Of a DNA stretch of 28,179 nucleotides, positions 17,001 to 26,149 are shown in pieces. The number at the start of each line of letters is the position of its first letter. Within the stretch, counting starts at the first letter, position 1. The translations under genes were made by a program, and so were the position numbers. This DNA comes from Coemansia sp. RSA 1804 (Eukaryota > Kickxellomycota > Kickxellomycetes > Kickxellales > Kickxellaceae): assembly GCA_027578815.1 (NCBI GenBank), contig JANBTH010000186.1:1-28179 (forward strand), given 5' to 3'. Under the pieces are notes generated by a model. That model searched no databases, had not been told where the DNA came from, and saw only the letters and a program-made list of their open reading frames with translations.

Positions 17001-20000
17001 ACCAACGGAAAGCCAGGGCATATAGTCCGTCGCGTAGCTTTGTCTCCAGTATTGGGCTGCTCTCGAACCCCAGCTTAAGGAGCTTGAATCCAAGATGGAC
17101 CAGCATAAACAGCGGTCCGCGCGCCAGAGCATTGGTCGTTATGCGGCTGACGTTGTCAAAGGTCACTTGGAGAATACGCAGAATCGCATTGATTGCGCTA
17201 AAGTTGCTGTACGGAAGATGCTTTACAGAGTCAAAGCGCTGCACAATAAACTCAATTAGCTGCAGATGAGGATTCAGAGTGCGCGAGATGACAGCATAGC
17301 CCCGCGACCTAGCAGTCTTGTCCGAGGGCGCGTACGACATCTTTGCGGCAAACGGATCCTTTGGATCAAAGCGTTGCGAAAACAGACCCTGGTGCTGCTG
17401 AATCAGCCATGTCCATGCAATTGTGAGCTCGGTCATAATAAGAACCTCAGCGTCTGAGCGCTCGACAATCAGCATAGTCCATATATGGCGAGTTGTGCGC
17501 ATAAGGCTCTCGTCGAACAGTGCTATTGGCACCCAGACAAGCAGACGAATTAGCTCCCTATCCAGTTTGGGCGCCGCAACGATATGCTGAGCCGCCTGGT
17601 GCATCGAGCTGGTAATCTCTCGGATGCTTGGCTGATCATCGCCCAGGGTTTCGCCTGGCTCCTCCTTGGCAAAAGCATATACGCTTGACAGCAACTCCTT
17701 GATGACCTGTATGCTTGCACCGTTGTCCAGATGGCCTCGCAGATACCCACGCTGGCCAAGGCGGAAAGTAAATGATGATGAGTTCGAAGGCAAAGCTGCA
17801 GTGGCAAGCCCTGGATCAACCGATGCCGTTATTCCATACTTTATTGAGCCACCAATGTCCAGCGCAAGCGCCCTGCCTACGTGTGGCTCGTAGTTGAGAT
17901 CGTCGTCGCAAGGTGTTGACAAGTATATCTGGAGCAGCGTCTCGAGCTCCATGGGAGACGCCTTGCCAGCAAGTTCTACCCACCTTCTGGCGCACTCGGA
18001 GAACTGCGAGAATAGCGTTTTGCGATAGGTGATAGAGTCGGGTAGCTGTAGCGTAATTCCTAGTGTTTGCGATGTAAACCAGTAGACCGGCACAAACTGA
18101 TCGTCTTCCTCGGCCTTGCAGCTCTTCCACACCAGCTGCACAAGCTCAAACAGCGTACAAATGACTGTCTTGTCAAGTATAGCTTGAGGAAACAGCCGAA
18201 GTATCTTATCGACAAACCGCTGGGCCCACGCGCTCACTTGCATCAGATGGTGGCAGGATGCGACCATGAGCTCGCGCACCTGCGCAACAACCGGGCGTGA
18301 CATGCCATCTAGATCGGAATCGGAATTCGCTGTATCGCGCAAAGGACCATTGCGACCAGGCAGCACGCTGTCCTTTTGTTCGCCGAATCCCAAAGGACGA
18401 CTCTGGTCGGTCTTTGCACCACGAGCAAGGCTGTTGTTCCCGGCAAGCGATGCCTCAACTGACCATCTTCTCGACGTTATCTCGCGGACATAGGCGTTGA
18501 TGGCGAGATCCGCAATGCTCTCAATAGCGGGCAGCAAGGTGGAGCTGATGACAGCCGAGTTGCCAAAGTAGCTCAGCACCGTGACGCAGTTCCCAGACGT
18601 CGCACGAGCAATTTCCACACTGTATGTGGCTAGGAGGAACGCAGCATGCGGAAAGCTAATGTTGCGTAGCAGAGTCTGACTATTCGACGAAACGATGGGA
18701 CTCAGTGCCTGACGCAGACGCAATAGTCCGGCTTCGCTGTACTCGCGCTGTAGGATAGAATTGTACTCGATCTCGGTCTCCAGATAGTTTACTGATGAAG
18801 GGTGGACAAGGATTGGCGACTTGGCAGCCAGCGTCGAGTATATCTTTCCATACGCAGACGTATACGACTTTTCTGTAATGTGCCCACGAACAACCATGTG
18901 GAACCAAAAATTGCGCCATAGCGATATCTGCTCAGCAGTGGCCTCCTTGTCAATGGTGTATCCCTTGGCCAGTACTATCGCTTGGAGGACAGGGAGAAAC
19001 ACGGACAGCGGGGTCACAGCGCGCTTGTTGAACTTTGCTGGCGCAGGGCTCGCAACACTAGAGTCAATAAAGGACCGCATAACCATACTGAAATACACCT
19101 CAATGACCCCCTTTTGCTCGGCAACACTCCAAGAAAGCTTTGTAAGCGTATCGCACATATCGGCATTGCTTGGACAGTCGCAAGCGTCACCAAACCTGAT
19201 TCTCTTTAAAGCAGCAGTAACAATATCGGCAAACACTGGCTGCTCAGCAATCGAGGCTATTCTAGCGCCGCATTGAATGGCAATCGAGTGCAGTTCAGGC
19301 AATAGAAGCACGCTTGGCGAGCAGACCATCCCAACCACCAGCAATGTTATCTCTGCATCGTTATACAGCAGCGCCAGTTGCGATAGAACAACGATGGTGT
19401 TGCGCGAGACACGAAGAGTGGTTTGGGATGGTGCTTTTTTGGACGATGACGAAATACAGCCGGCCGAAAGAGCGTTAAACAGCGTGTGGATTGTGGAAAC
19501 TGCCTTTTGTCTATCAGCGCTCAGCAGACGCATACACGAGTGAAGCGCAGCCGCTGCAGGAAGTAGAAGCCTCTCCTCGGCTCTGCTGGTCTTTCCAGAG
19601 GCGATAAGCTGGTGGACAATGTCTTCGTTCGGATTGATGATAAAGCTCCTGAGAGCGGAAACAATCTCGTTTCTGCTGGAAGGAAAGAATGCAGAAATTA
19701 TGTTCAGCACCCGGAAGCACACGACCGTAAGACTGGACAGCTGGTGGACACGAGTGCTCTTAATGTGCTCGAATATGTCTCTCAGAAGAATCTGGTCAAG
19801 ACGGCCAAGTAGCACACACGTAAGGGCGCTTGTGTACATGCTGCGATACATGATGCTGGTTCCAGTGGCAAGCATCGACTTTGATGCAGAACTAGCCTCT
19901 CCGTCATCCACACCAGACGTAGTGTCACCATTTGCAGTATCTGCTGTTGTTGTTGCTGTTGCTGCTGTTGGCGCTGTTTCGGCAATCGTAGAAGTAAGTA

Positions 20001-21030
20001 CAATAGAGTTGCGTGTATCTTCATATGTCTGCAAGCTAAAGGAAAGAACACGCAAATAGGCAGCATTGGGCTCGCCATCCTCAGGATCAGCCACGCCTGC
20101 ACTCTGACCATCTGGCCTGCGACATTGGACATCGATCTGGGACATAAGCTCCCATAGTTGCTGCGGATTCTTGCTCTGCACGAGACTGTCGTCTAAATCA
20201 CCGCTTTCAACAAGATGCATAGCAAGGCGGGACTCGAGGATTGCACGCAGAACAAGAAGAAACTGGGCCAGCACATGGTTTGCAGACAGTCCAATGCCAT
20301 TCTGCAAGTACAGCGACACTGTTCTGCGTGTGGCTTCCGTGGCATTGTAGGATTCTCTTATCGCCTGATGTATGTTGTCAACGACCTTTGCAGACAACAA
20401 GCGGGAGGAGAGTGCATCGATCATCGACACGTCGGCGACTCTGTACCGAAAGGACGATCGTTCCAAGGCCTCCAGCGACCCAAGTAGCGCTGGGAGAGCA
20501 AAGACAGCAATGCGCTCCACGTCTGGCGTCTCCAGGATATCGACAATCCGGTTCAGATGGGCCCAGATGTGGTCCATGACAGAGGAGGCGAGATCCGGCG
20601 ATGCCGCAGCACACACCAGAAGTCTGTCAACAAAGCGGTGCAGAAACCAGTGCTCGGAAGGTAAGCCGTCGACACCAAACGAGGAAAAGGCATACGTGTA
20701 CCGAGGTAGGGCATCGAGGTATGAAAGAACGCGATCCAGTAGTGTTTGGCGCAGAACAGCGGACGACGACTGGCCAACAAGCTTGGCAAGCGCGAGTATA
20801 GCGTCCTGCTGCCGTTTGGTAATAACAACGACGGCTCTGGTGTTTATCGCGTGCGGCTTACCGCTACTGTCGTCATTGGCGGCGTTTGTTGGAAGCCGAG
20901 GACACTGTGCAAGAATCTTTGCTATCGCGGGGTCCGTGGCAAGCACAGAGTCTGTGGTCTCCAGCGCACATATCGACAGGACCTCTGACAGCTCCTCGAG
21001 AATAAGCGAGTGAAGGTCGAGACATTCCAT
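14023..21030 (-). CDS. STT4: Phosphatidylinositol 4-kinase III alpha (Stt4)
   Basis: One uninterrupted frame of 2335 residues runs from ATG 21030-21028 (MECLDLHSLILEEL) to TAG 14025-14023; the length is in the range of PI4KA/Stt4 (about 1900-2100) or a little more. The first about 1500 residues are alpha-solenoid. A PIK helical domain follows at about 1540-1800. The kinase begins near 1870 with PLQSHAKAPFMATF; the ATP lysine is K2082 in AIFKVGDDCRQD. Further motifs are LFPYRVVATAPGCGVIDVIP, the catalytic loop DRHNGN (D2189-N2194) and metal-binding D2207 of DFGF. The end, QKATNGIPH, matches the NGIPY-type terminus of yeast Stt4. It makes PI4P at the plasma membrane with scaffold Efr3-Ypp1. Odd points are a linker of about 190 residues inside the kinase N-lobe (about 1888-2075), a His-rich loop (about 1430-1463) and an Ala/Thr run near 350-366. 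Confidence 0.96.
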   Translation of the reverse strand: MECLDLHSLILEELSEVLSICALETTDSVLATDPAIAKILAQCPRLPTNAANDDSSGKPHAINTRAVVVITKRQQDAILALAKLVGQSSSAVLRQTLLDRVLSYLDALPRYTYAFSSFGVDGLPSEHWFLHRFVDRLLVCAAASPDLASSVMDHIWAHLNRIVDILETPDVERIAVFALPALLGSLEALERSSFRYRVADVSMIDALSSRLLSAKVVDNIHQAIRESYNATEATRRTVSLYLQNGIGLSANHVLAQFLLVLRAILESRLAMHLVESGDLDDSLVQSKNPQQLWELMSQIDVQCRRPDGQSAGVADPEDGEPNAAYLRVLSFSLQTYEDTRNSIVLTSTIAETAPTAATATTTADTANGDTTSGVDDGEASSASKSMLATGTSIMYRSMYTSALTCVLLGRLDQILLRDIFEHIKSTRVHQLSSLTVVCFRVLNIISAFFPSSRNEIVSALRSFIINPNEDIVHQLIASGKTSRAEERLLLPAAAALHSCMRLLSADRQKAVSTIHTLFNALSAGCISSSSKKAPSQTTLRVSRNTIVVLSQLALLYNDAEITLLVVGMVCSPSVLLLPELHSIAIQCGARIASIAEQPVFADIVTAALKRIRFGDACDCPSNADMCDTLTKLSWSVAEQKGVIEVYFSMVMRSFIDSSVASPAPAKFNKRAVTPLSVFLPVLQAIVLAKGYTIDKEATAEQISLWRNFWFHMVVRGHITEKSYTSAYGKIYSTLAAKSPILVHPSSVNYLETEIEYNSILQREYSEAGLLRLRQALSPIVSSNSQTLLRNISFPHAAFLLATYSVEIARATSGNCVTVLSYFGNSAVISSTLLPAIESIADLAINAYVREITSRRWSVEASLAGNNSLARGAKTDQSRPLGFGEQKDSVLPGRNGPLRDTANSDSDLDGMSRPVVAQVRELMVASCHHLMQVSAWAQRFVDKILRLFPQAILDKTVICTLFELVQLVWKSCKAEEDDQFVPVYWFTSQTLGITLQLPDSITYRKTLFSQFSECARRWVELAGKASPMELETLLQIYLSTPCDDDLNYEPHVGRALALDIGGSIKYGITASVDPGLATAALPSNSSSFTFRLGQRGYLRGHLDNGASIQVIKELLSSVYAFAKEEPGETLGDDQPSIREITSSMHQAAQHIVAAPKLDRELIRLLVWVPIALFDESLMRTTRHIWTMLIVERSDAEVLIMTELTIAWTWLIQQHQGLFSQRFDPKDPFAAKMSYAPSDKTARSRGYAVISRTLNPHLQLIEFIVQRFDSVKHLPYSNFSAINAILRILQVTFDNVSRITTNALARGPLFMLVHLGFKLLKLGFESSPILETKLRDGLYALAFRWFSLPPRWSFSGSKTSLAREIRILIDTRHTVKSDMPILWTTPSLSGKWASNIKGLKNSSSAPHASNSSFGSAAGNGTQPMTALVDPSSEKHHHHHVGGHHLPHIHPGVHLRHLNPLHRHKRQSSHSKLQNSSGLGVSDYSNATSATSLDEGTDNPERNIILNVPREKLKERALRNRSLLLLLLENEICRMSTWANPTDQKLGYFPDVARFTRSAEMSEQGWQNLVNDAWVANPGLAVQLTHRFSHPSVKRELVGLICKYPGEMVNNPDALPLLVERMMGTESSAQHQQSSIVSLPFLRSAENSILHNEKGSLNTTTAHQDSRSAFDGLSSSTSPSAFLSFREQKFLLYWAAVPPIISSSYLASSVSRNPLLLQYTMRALEYFPVDTTFFYIPQLVQALRHDTSGYVERAIVSSAQISQHFAHQIIWNMKANMYKDDDSQIPDPLKPVLERIVDVIVESLSGNDRTYYQKEFAFFGEVTGISGKLKPFIKKSKPEKKRKIDEEMRKIKVEPGVYLPSNPEGIVIDIDYDSGRPLQSHAKAPFMATFIISKPQSSGDEMQELLKESDRTVTPSGGSLDEKASSPVFIGNDDIVSATLSGSLMKQAHHDDSERDHNKPSDNATDPDYLASRLERTKIEIRRTLSSGLSDAPDLIGILHNQDQPRSGRPSREHARTLNKHGDGEEATTPLPSASTNKYKTQNGEHTAKDGMPAAYDEDGKAKMSRTSSESNEKRVVSRLSAIFKVGDDCRQDVLALQLIAVFKNIFASCGLDLYLFPYRVVATAPGCGVIDVIPNSISRDQMGREKVNSLSDYFATKYHGVDSVQYQQARSNFVQSLAAYSVLSYLLQFKDRHNGNIMLDDQGHIVHIDFGFILDIAPGGITFESAPFKLTTEYIQVMGGSADAQPYKLFCELCIKAYLASRPHTEKIIQMVSLMLDSGLPCFKGESTLAKLRGRFQLDKSEREAAQFMMDRINDSYENKRTVLYDQFQKATNGIPH

Positions 21031-21662
21031 GGTTGTTTAAAGAGAGAGATAGAGAAGGAGAGGCACTTATTTTCGCGTGAATAAATAGAAAGAGCAAAGG
21101 AAAGTAAGAGAAAAACTTCCGACTCCCCCAGAACACCACCGACACACAGGATTCAGCTGGTTTATGTCGAGGGGATTGAAATATGTGGGTGAGTATCGAG
21201 TTAAATGTTCAGCCAATTGAGAAGCTCAAGGAAAATGCACAGAAAAGTATGAAGGTATGGAAAAAGAGAGAGCGATAGAGAGAAGAGTGATGGAAGGAGG
21301 GACGGAGCGGAGTAGAGATAAAGCCTGTGATGTGGTCGGCAAACAAGGCTTTTTAGAAAACAAAAGCGCTTTGTGAAGTATTAAAAAGGCGGCTTTATCG
21401 CATGAGCTCAAAAAAGTATAAAAAGCATGCGCTCATGAGAAAGCTTAGCATGAAAAAAGTAACATCACACCGTCATGCGGTACAGCATAAACGAAATAAA
21501 GTTTCCACCACAAGCTTTTTTATTTTTTGAAGAACAGTTATCTCTTGACCTTTTTTCTTGGCACTGGATATAGCTAATTTCCTACTTTCTGCATTTAAAC
21601 AAGAATAACTTTTATTCATTCTATAAACCCAAGCGGAGGAAAGAGGTGATAAAAGACAGGCC
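21031..21662. promoter_or_regulatory. Divergent promoter region of Stt4 and Coq9
   Basis: This 632-bp region separates two genes transcribed away from each other. Next to Stt4 (21035-21120 and 21240-21330) the plus strand is purine-rich, so the Stt4 coding strand carries long CT tracts. A TATA-like TATAAAAAGC lies at about 21417-21426, oriented toward Coq9. It is flanked by a small inverted repeat: CGCATGAGCT before it and GCGCTCATG just after it, around 21399-21438. A pyrimidine run (CCTTTTTTCTTGG, about 21549) sits closer to Coq9. No RNA gene is seen. Confidence 0.5.
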
Positions 21663-22481
21663 ATGAATTCACAGGTCCTGCGTCGTATAGCAAAGGAAAC
21701 GGCAGCAGCAGCCAGAGCAGCTGGAAAGCACAGGCAACCGCGGCTGCTTCAGCGAGTCTCGGCTGGCGAGCGACACGTGAGCAGCAGAGCGGCACCGGAC
21801 GGCGAGGCGCGCAGCGGAGCATCAAACACAAAGACCAGCGCGCATCTGGAGATACTTGATCTTGCGCTGACCAAAGTAGACGGACTCGGGTGGACGCAGC
21901 AGGCGATTGTCAGTGCTGCCAACGAGCTCGGGTACTCAGGAATGGCCGGCGGCGTCAGCGGAAGCGGGAGCAGTGGCGGTGGAGGGCTCGGACTGGTTGT
22001 CCACTTCATGGACCGTGCCCTCGACGACACGCGCATCGAGGCCGACGACCAGCTGCACGAATTCGACAACGCAAGGGACAAGCTGCGGTTCCTGTGCAGG
22101 GTCCGACTGCGCATGACACAGCCCTACATCCGCCGGTGGCCTGAGGCTGCTGCACTCCTGGCGCAGCCGCAGAACGTGCCCACGGCAATGCGGTGTCTGG
22201 GCGCTCTTTCGTCGCAGCTGTGGTATCTTGCCGACGATAGGAGCACACACATCGATTGGTATGCGCGGAGGGCGGCGTTTGCGGCTGCGTATCTTTCCAC
22301 TGAGCTCTTCATGTGCGAGGACTCGTCTCCGACGCTCCAAGGCACATGGGACTTTCTAGACCGCCGTATTGACGACATGGATGCCGCAGAGAGCGCAAGT
22401 CTTAAGGCGGCGGCGTTTGGCCAGCAGTTCAGTCGCAACCTGTTCAACATCCTGGCATCCCGCGGGTATGTTTCGCACTGA
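21663..22481 (+). CDS. COQ9: Ubiquinone biosynthesis protein Coq9
   Basis: 272 residues from ATG 21663 to TGA 22479-22481. The N-terminus (MNSQVLRRIAKETAAAARAA, then more Arg, Ala and Ser with no acidic residues for about 35 residues) has the character of a mitochondrial targeting sequence. From about residue 60 the Coq9 fold follows: a TetR-like helical start (HLEILDLALTKVDGLGWT), then RVRLRMTQPYIRRWPEAAAL, MRCLGALSSQLWYLADDRST, IDWYARRAAFAAAYLSTELF and WDFLDRRIDDM. These match the conserved R-L-x-x-x-x-PYI-x-x-W, LWY-x-AGD-x-S and WY-x-R-R motifs of the family. Coq9 is a lipid-binding protein of the mitochondrial matrix that presents coenzyme Q intermediates to Coq7. A Gly/Ser-rich loop (about 95-107) replaces the usual short turn. 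It converges on the Bsd2-like gene, with 290 bp between. Confidence 0.93.
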   Translation: MNSQVLRRIAKETAAAARAAGKHRQPRLLQRVSAGERHVSSRAAPDGEARSGASNTKTSAHLEILDLALTKVDGLGWTQQAIVSAANELGYSGMAGGVSGSGSSGGGGLGLVVHFMDRALDDTRIEADDQLHEFDNARDKLRFLCRVRLRMTQPYIRRWPEAAALLAQPQNVPTAMRCLGALSSQLWYLADDRSTHIDWYARRAAFAAAYLSTELFMCEDSSPTLQGTWDFLDRRIDDMDAAESASLKAAAFGQQFSRNLFNILASRGYVSH

Positions 22482-22771
22482 ATGCCAGCCATTTCATTTC
22501 ATTCGGCTCCATTCTCAAAACTGGAGAGGAGGAGGCATATGTAGAGTTTATTCTTCAAGCACAAAGGCCAATAATGTGCCAACCAAAAACAAAGTGTGCA
22601 AAGTAGAGCAGATGGCATGCGTGCGCTGTTGGCCGTGTGGCGGCACAGAGTGAGAGAGAAAGAGATAGAAGCAGCCGGGCTGCAAAAATAGACAGCAGGG
22701 CTGGGTAGATGGCAACAAAAAAAGTACACAGGCGCAAGCGCAGGCGGGAGAAGATGATGAAGGCGGGCAAA

Positions 22772-23683
22772 CTAGACGTTCTGCTCTGGGGAGCTTTCGA
22801 TAATGGTCTGCAGTCTCCGCACGCGCACGTAGTCGAACACAGCCTTGACGAAGATGACGACGCCAATGACCATCAGCAGATACGCAAAGTACGCATTGTC
22901 CAGTGGCGTATCGGAGTCTTCGGGACCACCGCCACTGGGCGGTCTGGGCTTTGGGTCGTCTTCGAAGCCCTGGCCCAGATGCGTGCGGATGTAGAATCCA
23001 AAGTTCATAAACGTGATTCCAAGCCCAGCAAGCGACCCGTCCTTGGCTGCGTGTGAGCTGTGCAGAAGGAACGTCAGCATGTATCCGACCACCTGGAACG
23101 CTGTCGACACTACCATGTTGACAAGGAATACTCCTATCGACCCAACCGACAGGCCCTCAATAAGGAGCTCGTCCTCGTCGCCCACCGATATCACCGCTGT
23201 CTCAAAGTACGGCGGCGCACCCGATGACTGCGGTCCGTATATGTCCTGGTACGTGGGAAGCGGCTCGTTCGGCGCCTTGTCGTCGTATCCCAGCAACGAT
23301 GGGTCGGGTCTGGCCGACATGTTGGCAAACACGCCATCCGTTGGAGCTGGCATTGTCAGGCTACCTGCGCCGTTTGGCCCCGCTACACCCGCTGCTGCTG
23401 TGTTGGTGTTGGCGTTGGCGCTTACTTCTGTGATTGCATCCTGGTGTCTTTGCTGGTTTGTGCCTGCCGAACGCGCCTCTACGAACTCCTCCTCGCCATC
23501 GTCGTCGCTTCCCTCGCTGTCGCTTGCCGGATCCAGAGCTGACGGCGCTATGTTAATGCGGTGCTCGCGGGTGAGCTGGTCTTCGGTGTCGCTGCCGTAC
23601 ACCGCCATCCCGGCCTCGTCATTCTCCTGCAACTCGTACTCGTCGAGCTGCTCTAGAATCTTGTAACTGCGCTCCTTGACCAT
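22772..23683 (-). CDS. BSD2: Bsd2/Ndfip-like membrane adaptor of Rsp5/NEDD4 ubiquitin ligase
   Basis: 303 residues from ATG 23683-23681 to TAG 22774-22772. The N-terminal 140 residues are acidic and disordered (SDSEGSDDDGEEEFVE). Two WW-ligand-type motifs follow, LPTY (about 144-147) and PPYF (PPY at 157-159). Three membrane segments are visible: 181-207 (VGSIGVFLVNMVVSTAFQVV and on), 216-233 (GSLAGLGITFMNFGFYIR) and 264-286 (AYFAYLLMVIGVVIFVKAVF). SHAAKDGSLAGLG between the first two matches the SHAA-x-x-G-x-x-x-G-x-G signature of Ndfip and Bsd2. In yeast Bsd2 recruits Rsp5 through PPxY to ubiquitinate metal transporters Smf1/Smf2 and others in Golgi and endosomes. The family is clear; which cargo it serves here is unknown. 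Confidence 0.92.
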   Translation of the reverse strand: MVKERSYKILEQLDEYELQENDEAGMAVYGSDTEDQLTREHRINIAPSALDPASDSEGSDDDGEEEFVEARSAGTNQQRHQDAITEVSANANTNTAAAGVAGPNGAGSLTMPAPTDGVFANMSARPDPSLLGYDDKAPNEPLPTYQDIYGPQSSGAPPYFETAVISVGDEDELLIEGLSVGSIGVFLVNMVVSTAFQVVGYMLTFLLHSSHAAKDGSLAGLGITFMNFGFYIRTHLGQGFEDDPKPRPPSGGGPEDSDTPLDNAYFAYLLMVIGVVIFVKAVFDYVRVRRLQTIIESSPEQNV

Positions 23684-25106
23684 TTCTCAGTGGGTCTGCT
23701 TCTTTTCTTTCTCAACAATGAAAAAAGAAGGACTGATGCAACCGAGTGACTGAAAAAGTGTATAAAAAGTGTAACAAACAAATGAGGGAAAGATAAAAAG
23801 GCGGGAAAAAAGAGAAAAAGAGAGGAAAGAGATAGAGGAGAGGGGAAGGGGTGTCAGAGGCCAATGCAACGATTCAATAGTAAGAACAGAAAAATAAGGA
23901 AGGTTGGTTCAATTCAAAAAGCATATGGAAAAGAGGTGAGGCGGAAAAGTCACCAATGAGACAAGGGTGACTTTCGTCCCCCAAGAAAGTGGAGAAAACG
24001 ACGAGCGAAAATGATAAAGTATGAAAAAAAAAGAGACAAGGCCAAGAAAGCCGAAATTATTAGCAAGGTAAATCCGGGCATGACATGCGCATACACATTA
24101 AATGAGAAGCCCCGTCTGCCTTTCTTTTGGCTCATGGACCAGCAATGCTTTTACAGAGGCTTATTAATGCCTGGCAGCCAAAACAAAACATAACAAAACA
24201 GCCTGATAGAAATGGCACAGCCGCGTCATTGCTACTGCTTTTCCCATGAAAAGGCAAAATGTGAATATTAAAAGTTCATGTGGGTCTAGACCCGTTTGTC
24301 TGCTGTTCTCCCACTGTTTTTCACAAAGAAAACAGACAGACAGAATGAGGTTGGTGACCACGGAATAGAGATGCAAATGACATTAAATATTTTTGGTCTA
24401 TAGATGGACCAAGGTCTTTAAATAAATTGGCATTGTTATATTTCGAATAAAGAAATAAAAATAAGACATACTGGTCGGTCTCTATTCTGGTCCTTGAGAC
24501 TACAACCTGGATACTCTTTGTTTCAAGAGCGAGTATATCAAGGGAACACGTTAGATTCTAATGAATCACAAAAATAACATGTGCTTACTAATCCACGACA
24601 ATTTTATAACGTCTGAACGCAATTCAATGATTAGATAAACCGGCTACATGTTGCGTATGTATTGACCGGTACATGGCCTCATATGGTAGCCAGTTTGATG
24701 CCTACAATATTCGTTTATTTTGATGCTTTCTTTGTAACCATTATTTTTCTGCATTGTCTCCGTGGACAAATTGTAGTTATTCTCTTTATACAAAGCCTTT
24801 CTTTCTGCCATTCTTTGTGCTTTAAATCCGTCTCTTTCACGGCTTTGTATACAAAACAAGCAGCGTGGATTTCCTTTCAAGCTCTCAGCAACAGGATCCA
24901 AAACAAAGAAAGAGCTAGAGCAAACTCTAAACACATCATTCAGACTTTGGTTGAAAATAAAGATGTATTAAATGTTTAAATTTATGCTTATGTTTAAAGA
25001 AGCGTGAATACGCTCCTTTTCTCATTTTCCACAGTTCATTCTGCCAAGAATAAGCAAAAGACAAGGGCTATTTTCTTTTACTTTTGACTTCTATTGCGGT
25101 GTTTGT

Positions 25107-25403
25107 TCAACGCTCTATGCCAGGCAACAATAAAGAAACATCTATTGCATATAATACAGGAATCTCGGCTATAGTATTTGTGGTGTTTGCAGAAAAAATG
25201 CAATGCTGATTGTACTCTTCACATCCTTCTGATATTCTGTGAGCATGGCAGAAAGCGAAAACAACAGCAACAGCATAAATATAAACAATGACAATTGAGA
25301 TAGCAATAATGACGGCAGTGGGCCCGGTACCAACTGGAAAAAAATAATACACTAGACTTGTGAGCATAGATGGATAGAGTAAACTGTATGCTACATCTTC
25401 CAT
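25107..25403 (-). CDS. Doubtful ORF with a membrane segment
   Basis: ATG 25403-25401 opens 98 codons (MEDVAYSLLYPSMLTSLVYY). There is a hydrophobic stretch TAVIIAISIVIVYIYAVAVV that would span a membrane, followed by FAFCHAHRIS and a C-terminal part without pattern. A good 3' splice site (TATTTCTGCAG) ends 10 bases before the ATG on the same strand, so this could be an exon of a spliced gene. No matching upstream donor in the right phase was found. No family is recognised. Confidence 0.2.
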   Translation of the reverse strand: MEDVAYSLLYPSMLTSLVYYFFPVGTGPTAVIIAISIVIVYIYAVAVVFAFCHAHRISEGCEEYNQHCIFSANTTNTIAEIPVLYAIDVSLLLPGIER

Positions 25404-25471
25404 GTACTTTTTTCTGCAGAAATAGTATGCTAGATGTGAGGTACACCAATTAGCGTTTCTCCTATCTACAC

Positions 25472-25735
25472 TCAAGAATAGTCATTAAAACCTACGCCAC
25501 CGAAATGAGGAAAACGAGAAAAAATAAAGTATTTGGTGGATGTGTAGTTCAAAATACGCCAGAAATAAGAAAGCAAAAGCGGGTTGAAGGGCATAACCAG
25601 ATCAAGCAAGCACCCCAAATGGCTCACAGGCTGGGTCTGCGCAGCACGACCGCCGATGGCGTCAATTGTTTTGAGTTGTAGTGTGTCGGAAATATCCTGA
25701 CGTATATCTGGTGGAAGCATACAACACCACACCAT
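25472..25735 (-). CDS. Doubtful 87-codon ORF in a GC-richer islet
   Basis: ATG 25735-25733 opens a frame whose first half looks protein-like (PPDIRQDISDTLQLKTIDAI, then GGRAAQTQPVSHLGCLLDLV). The same frame continues upstream in character (RLPEQIQKS). The second half loses this quality. Other frames on both strands of the same DNA also look plausible, so this is only a candidate exon. No family is recognised. Confidence 0.18.
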   Translation of the reverse strand: MVWCCMLPPDIRQDISDTLQLKTIDAIGGRAAQTQPVSHLGCLLDLVMPFNPLLLSYFWRILNYTSTKYFIFSRFPHFGGVGFNDYS

Positions 25736-26149
25736 ACTCTTCTGGATCTGCTCCGGCAGACGACCGCACCGCCACCGTCCCCCCGCCCTATTTGGAGAAG
25801 ATTATTTCCTCCACCACCACCAACATCTCTGGTGCTGACATGCACTCCAGTCAATAGTGTGCCTGGTCGTGAAAGCACCACCACTCTGTTCTTGTTGCCT
25901 GCAGCCAGAAAAGCAGATCGCAACTGCCTCTTTGGACAACAAAAGTGCAGCCAGGAATCCAAAGCAAAATACAGAAGAAAAGCAAGCCAGAAAGGATATT
26001 TGGGTGGCATTACAGGACCGCACGGCCTGCATAAAAAAGAAAAGAAAGATGGCAACAACATAAGCGGCGAACAGCAAAGAGCGAAAAAAAAAGAAACAGG
26101 TGCGGCTGCGCCCTGCATCGGAAACGCGCAAGTACGCTTGTGCGAAATC

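Larger units (their letters stand above)
23684..26100. other. Gene-poor intergenic region
   Basis: The first 400 bp are purine-rich on the plus strand (GAGAAAAAG-type runs, 23690-24060). They form a CT-rich coding-strand tract upstream of the Bsd2-like start, probably its promoter and leader. After that come AT-rich DNA and small hairpins (TTGGTC/GACCAA around 24393-24411; AGCGT-GAAT-ACGCT around 25001-25014). A GC-richer islet lies at about 25590-25870, where several overlapping frames look coding-like but none is decisive. No tRNA, transposase or recognised protein is seen. Confidence 0.45.

Noticed and set aside
23898..23920. GGTTCAATTC resembling a tRNA T-loop
   Set aside because: No acceptor stem, anticodon arm or D-loop could be matched around it.
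24644..24934. Minus-strand frame of 96 codons in the gene-poor region
   Set aside because: It begins at GTG, the first ATG leaves only about half, and the translation (MAERKALYKENNYNLSTETM) has no recognisable feature.
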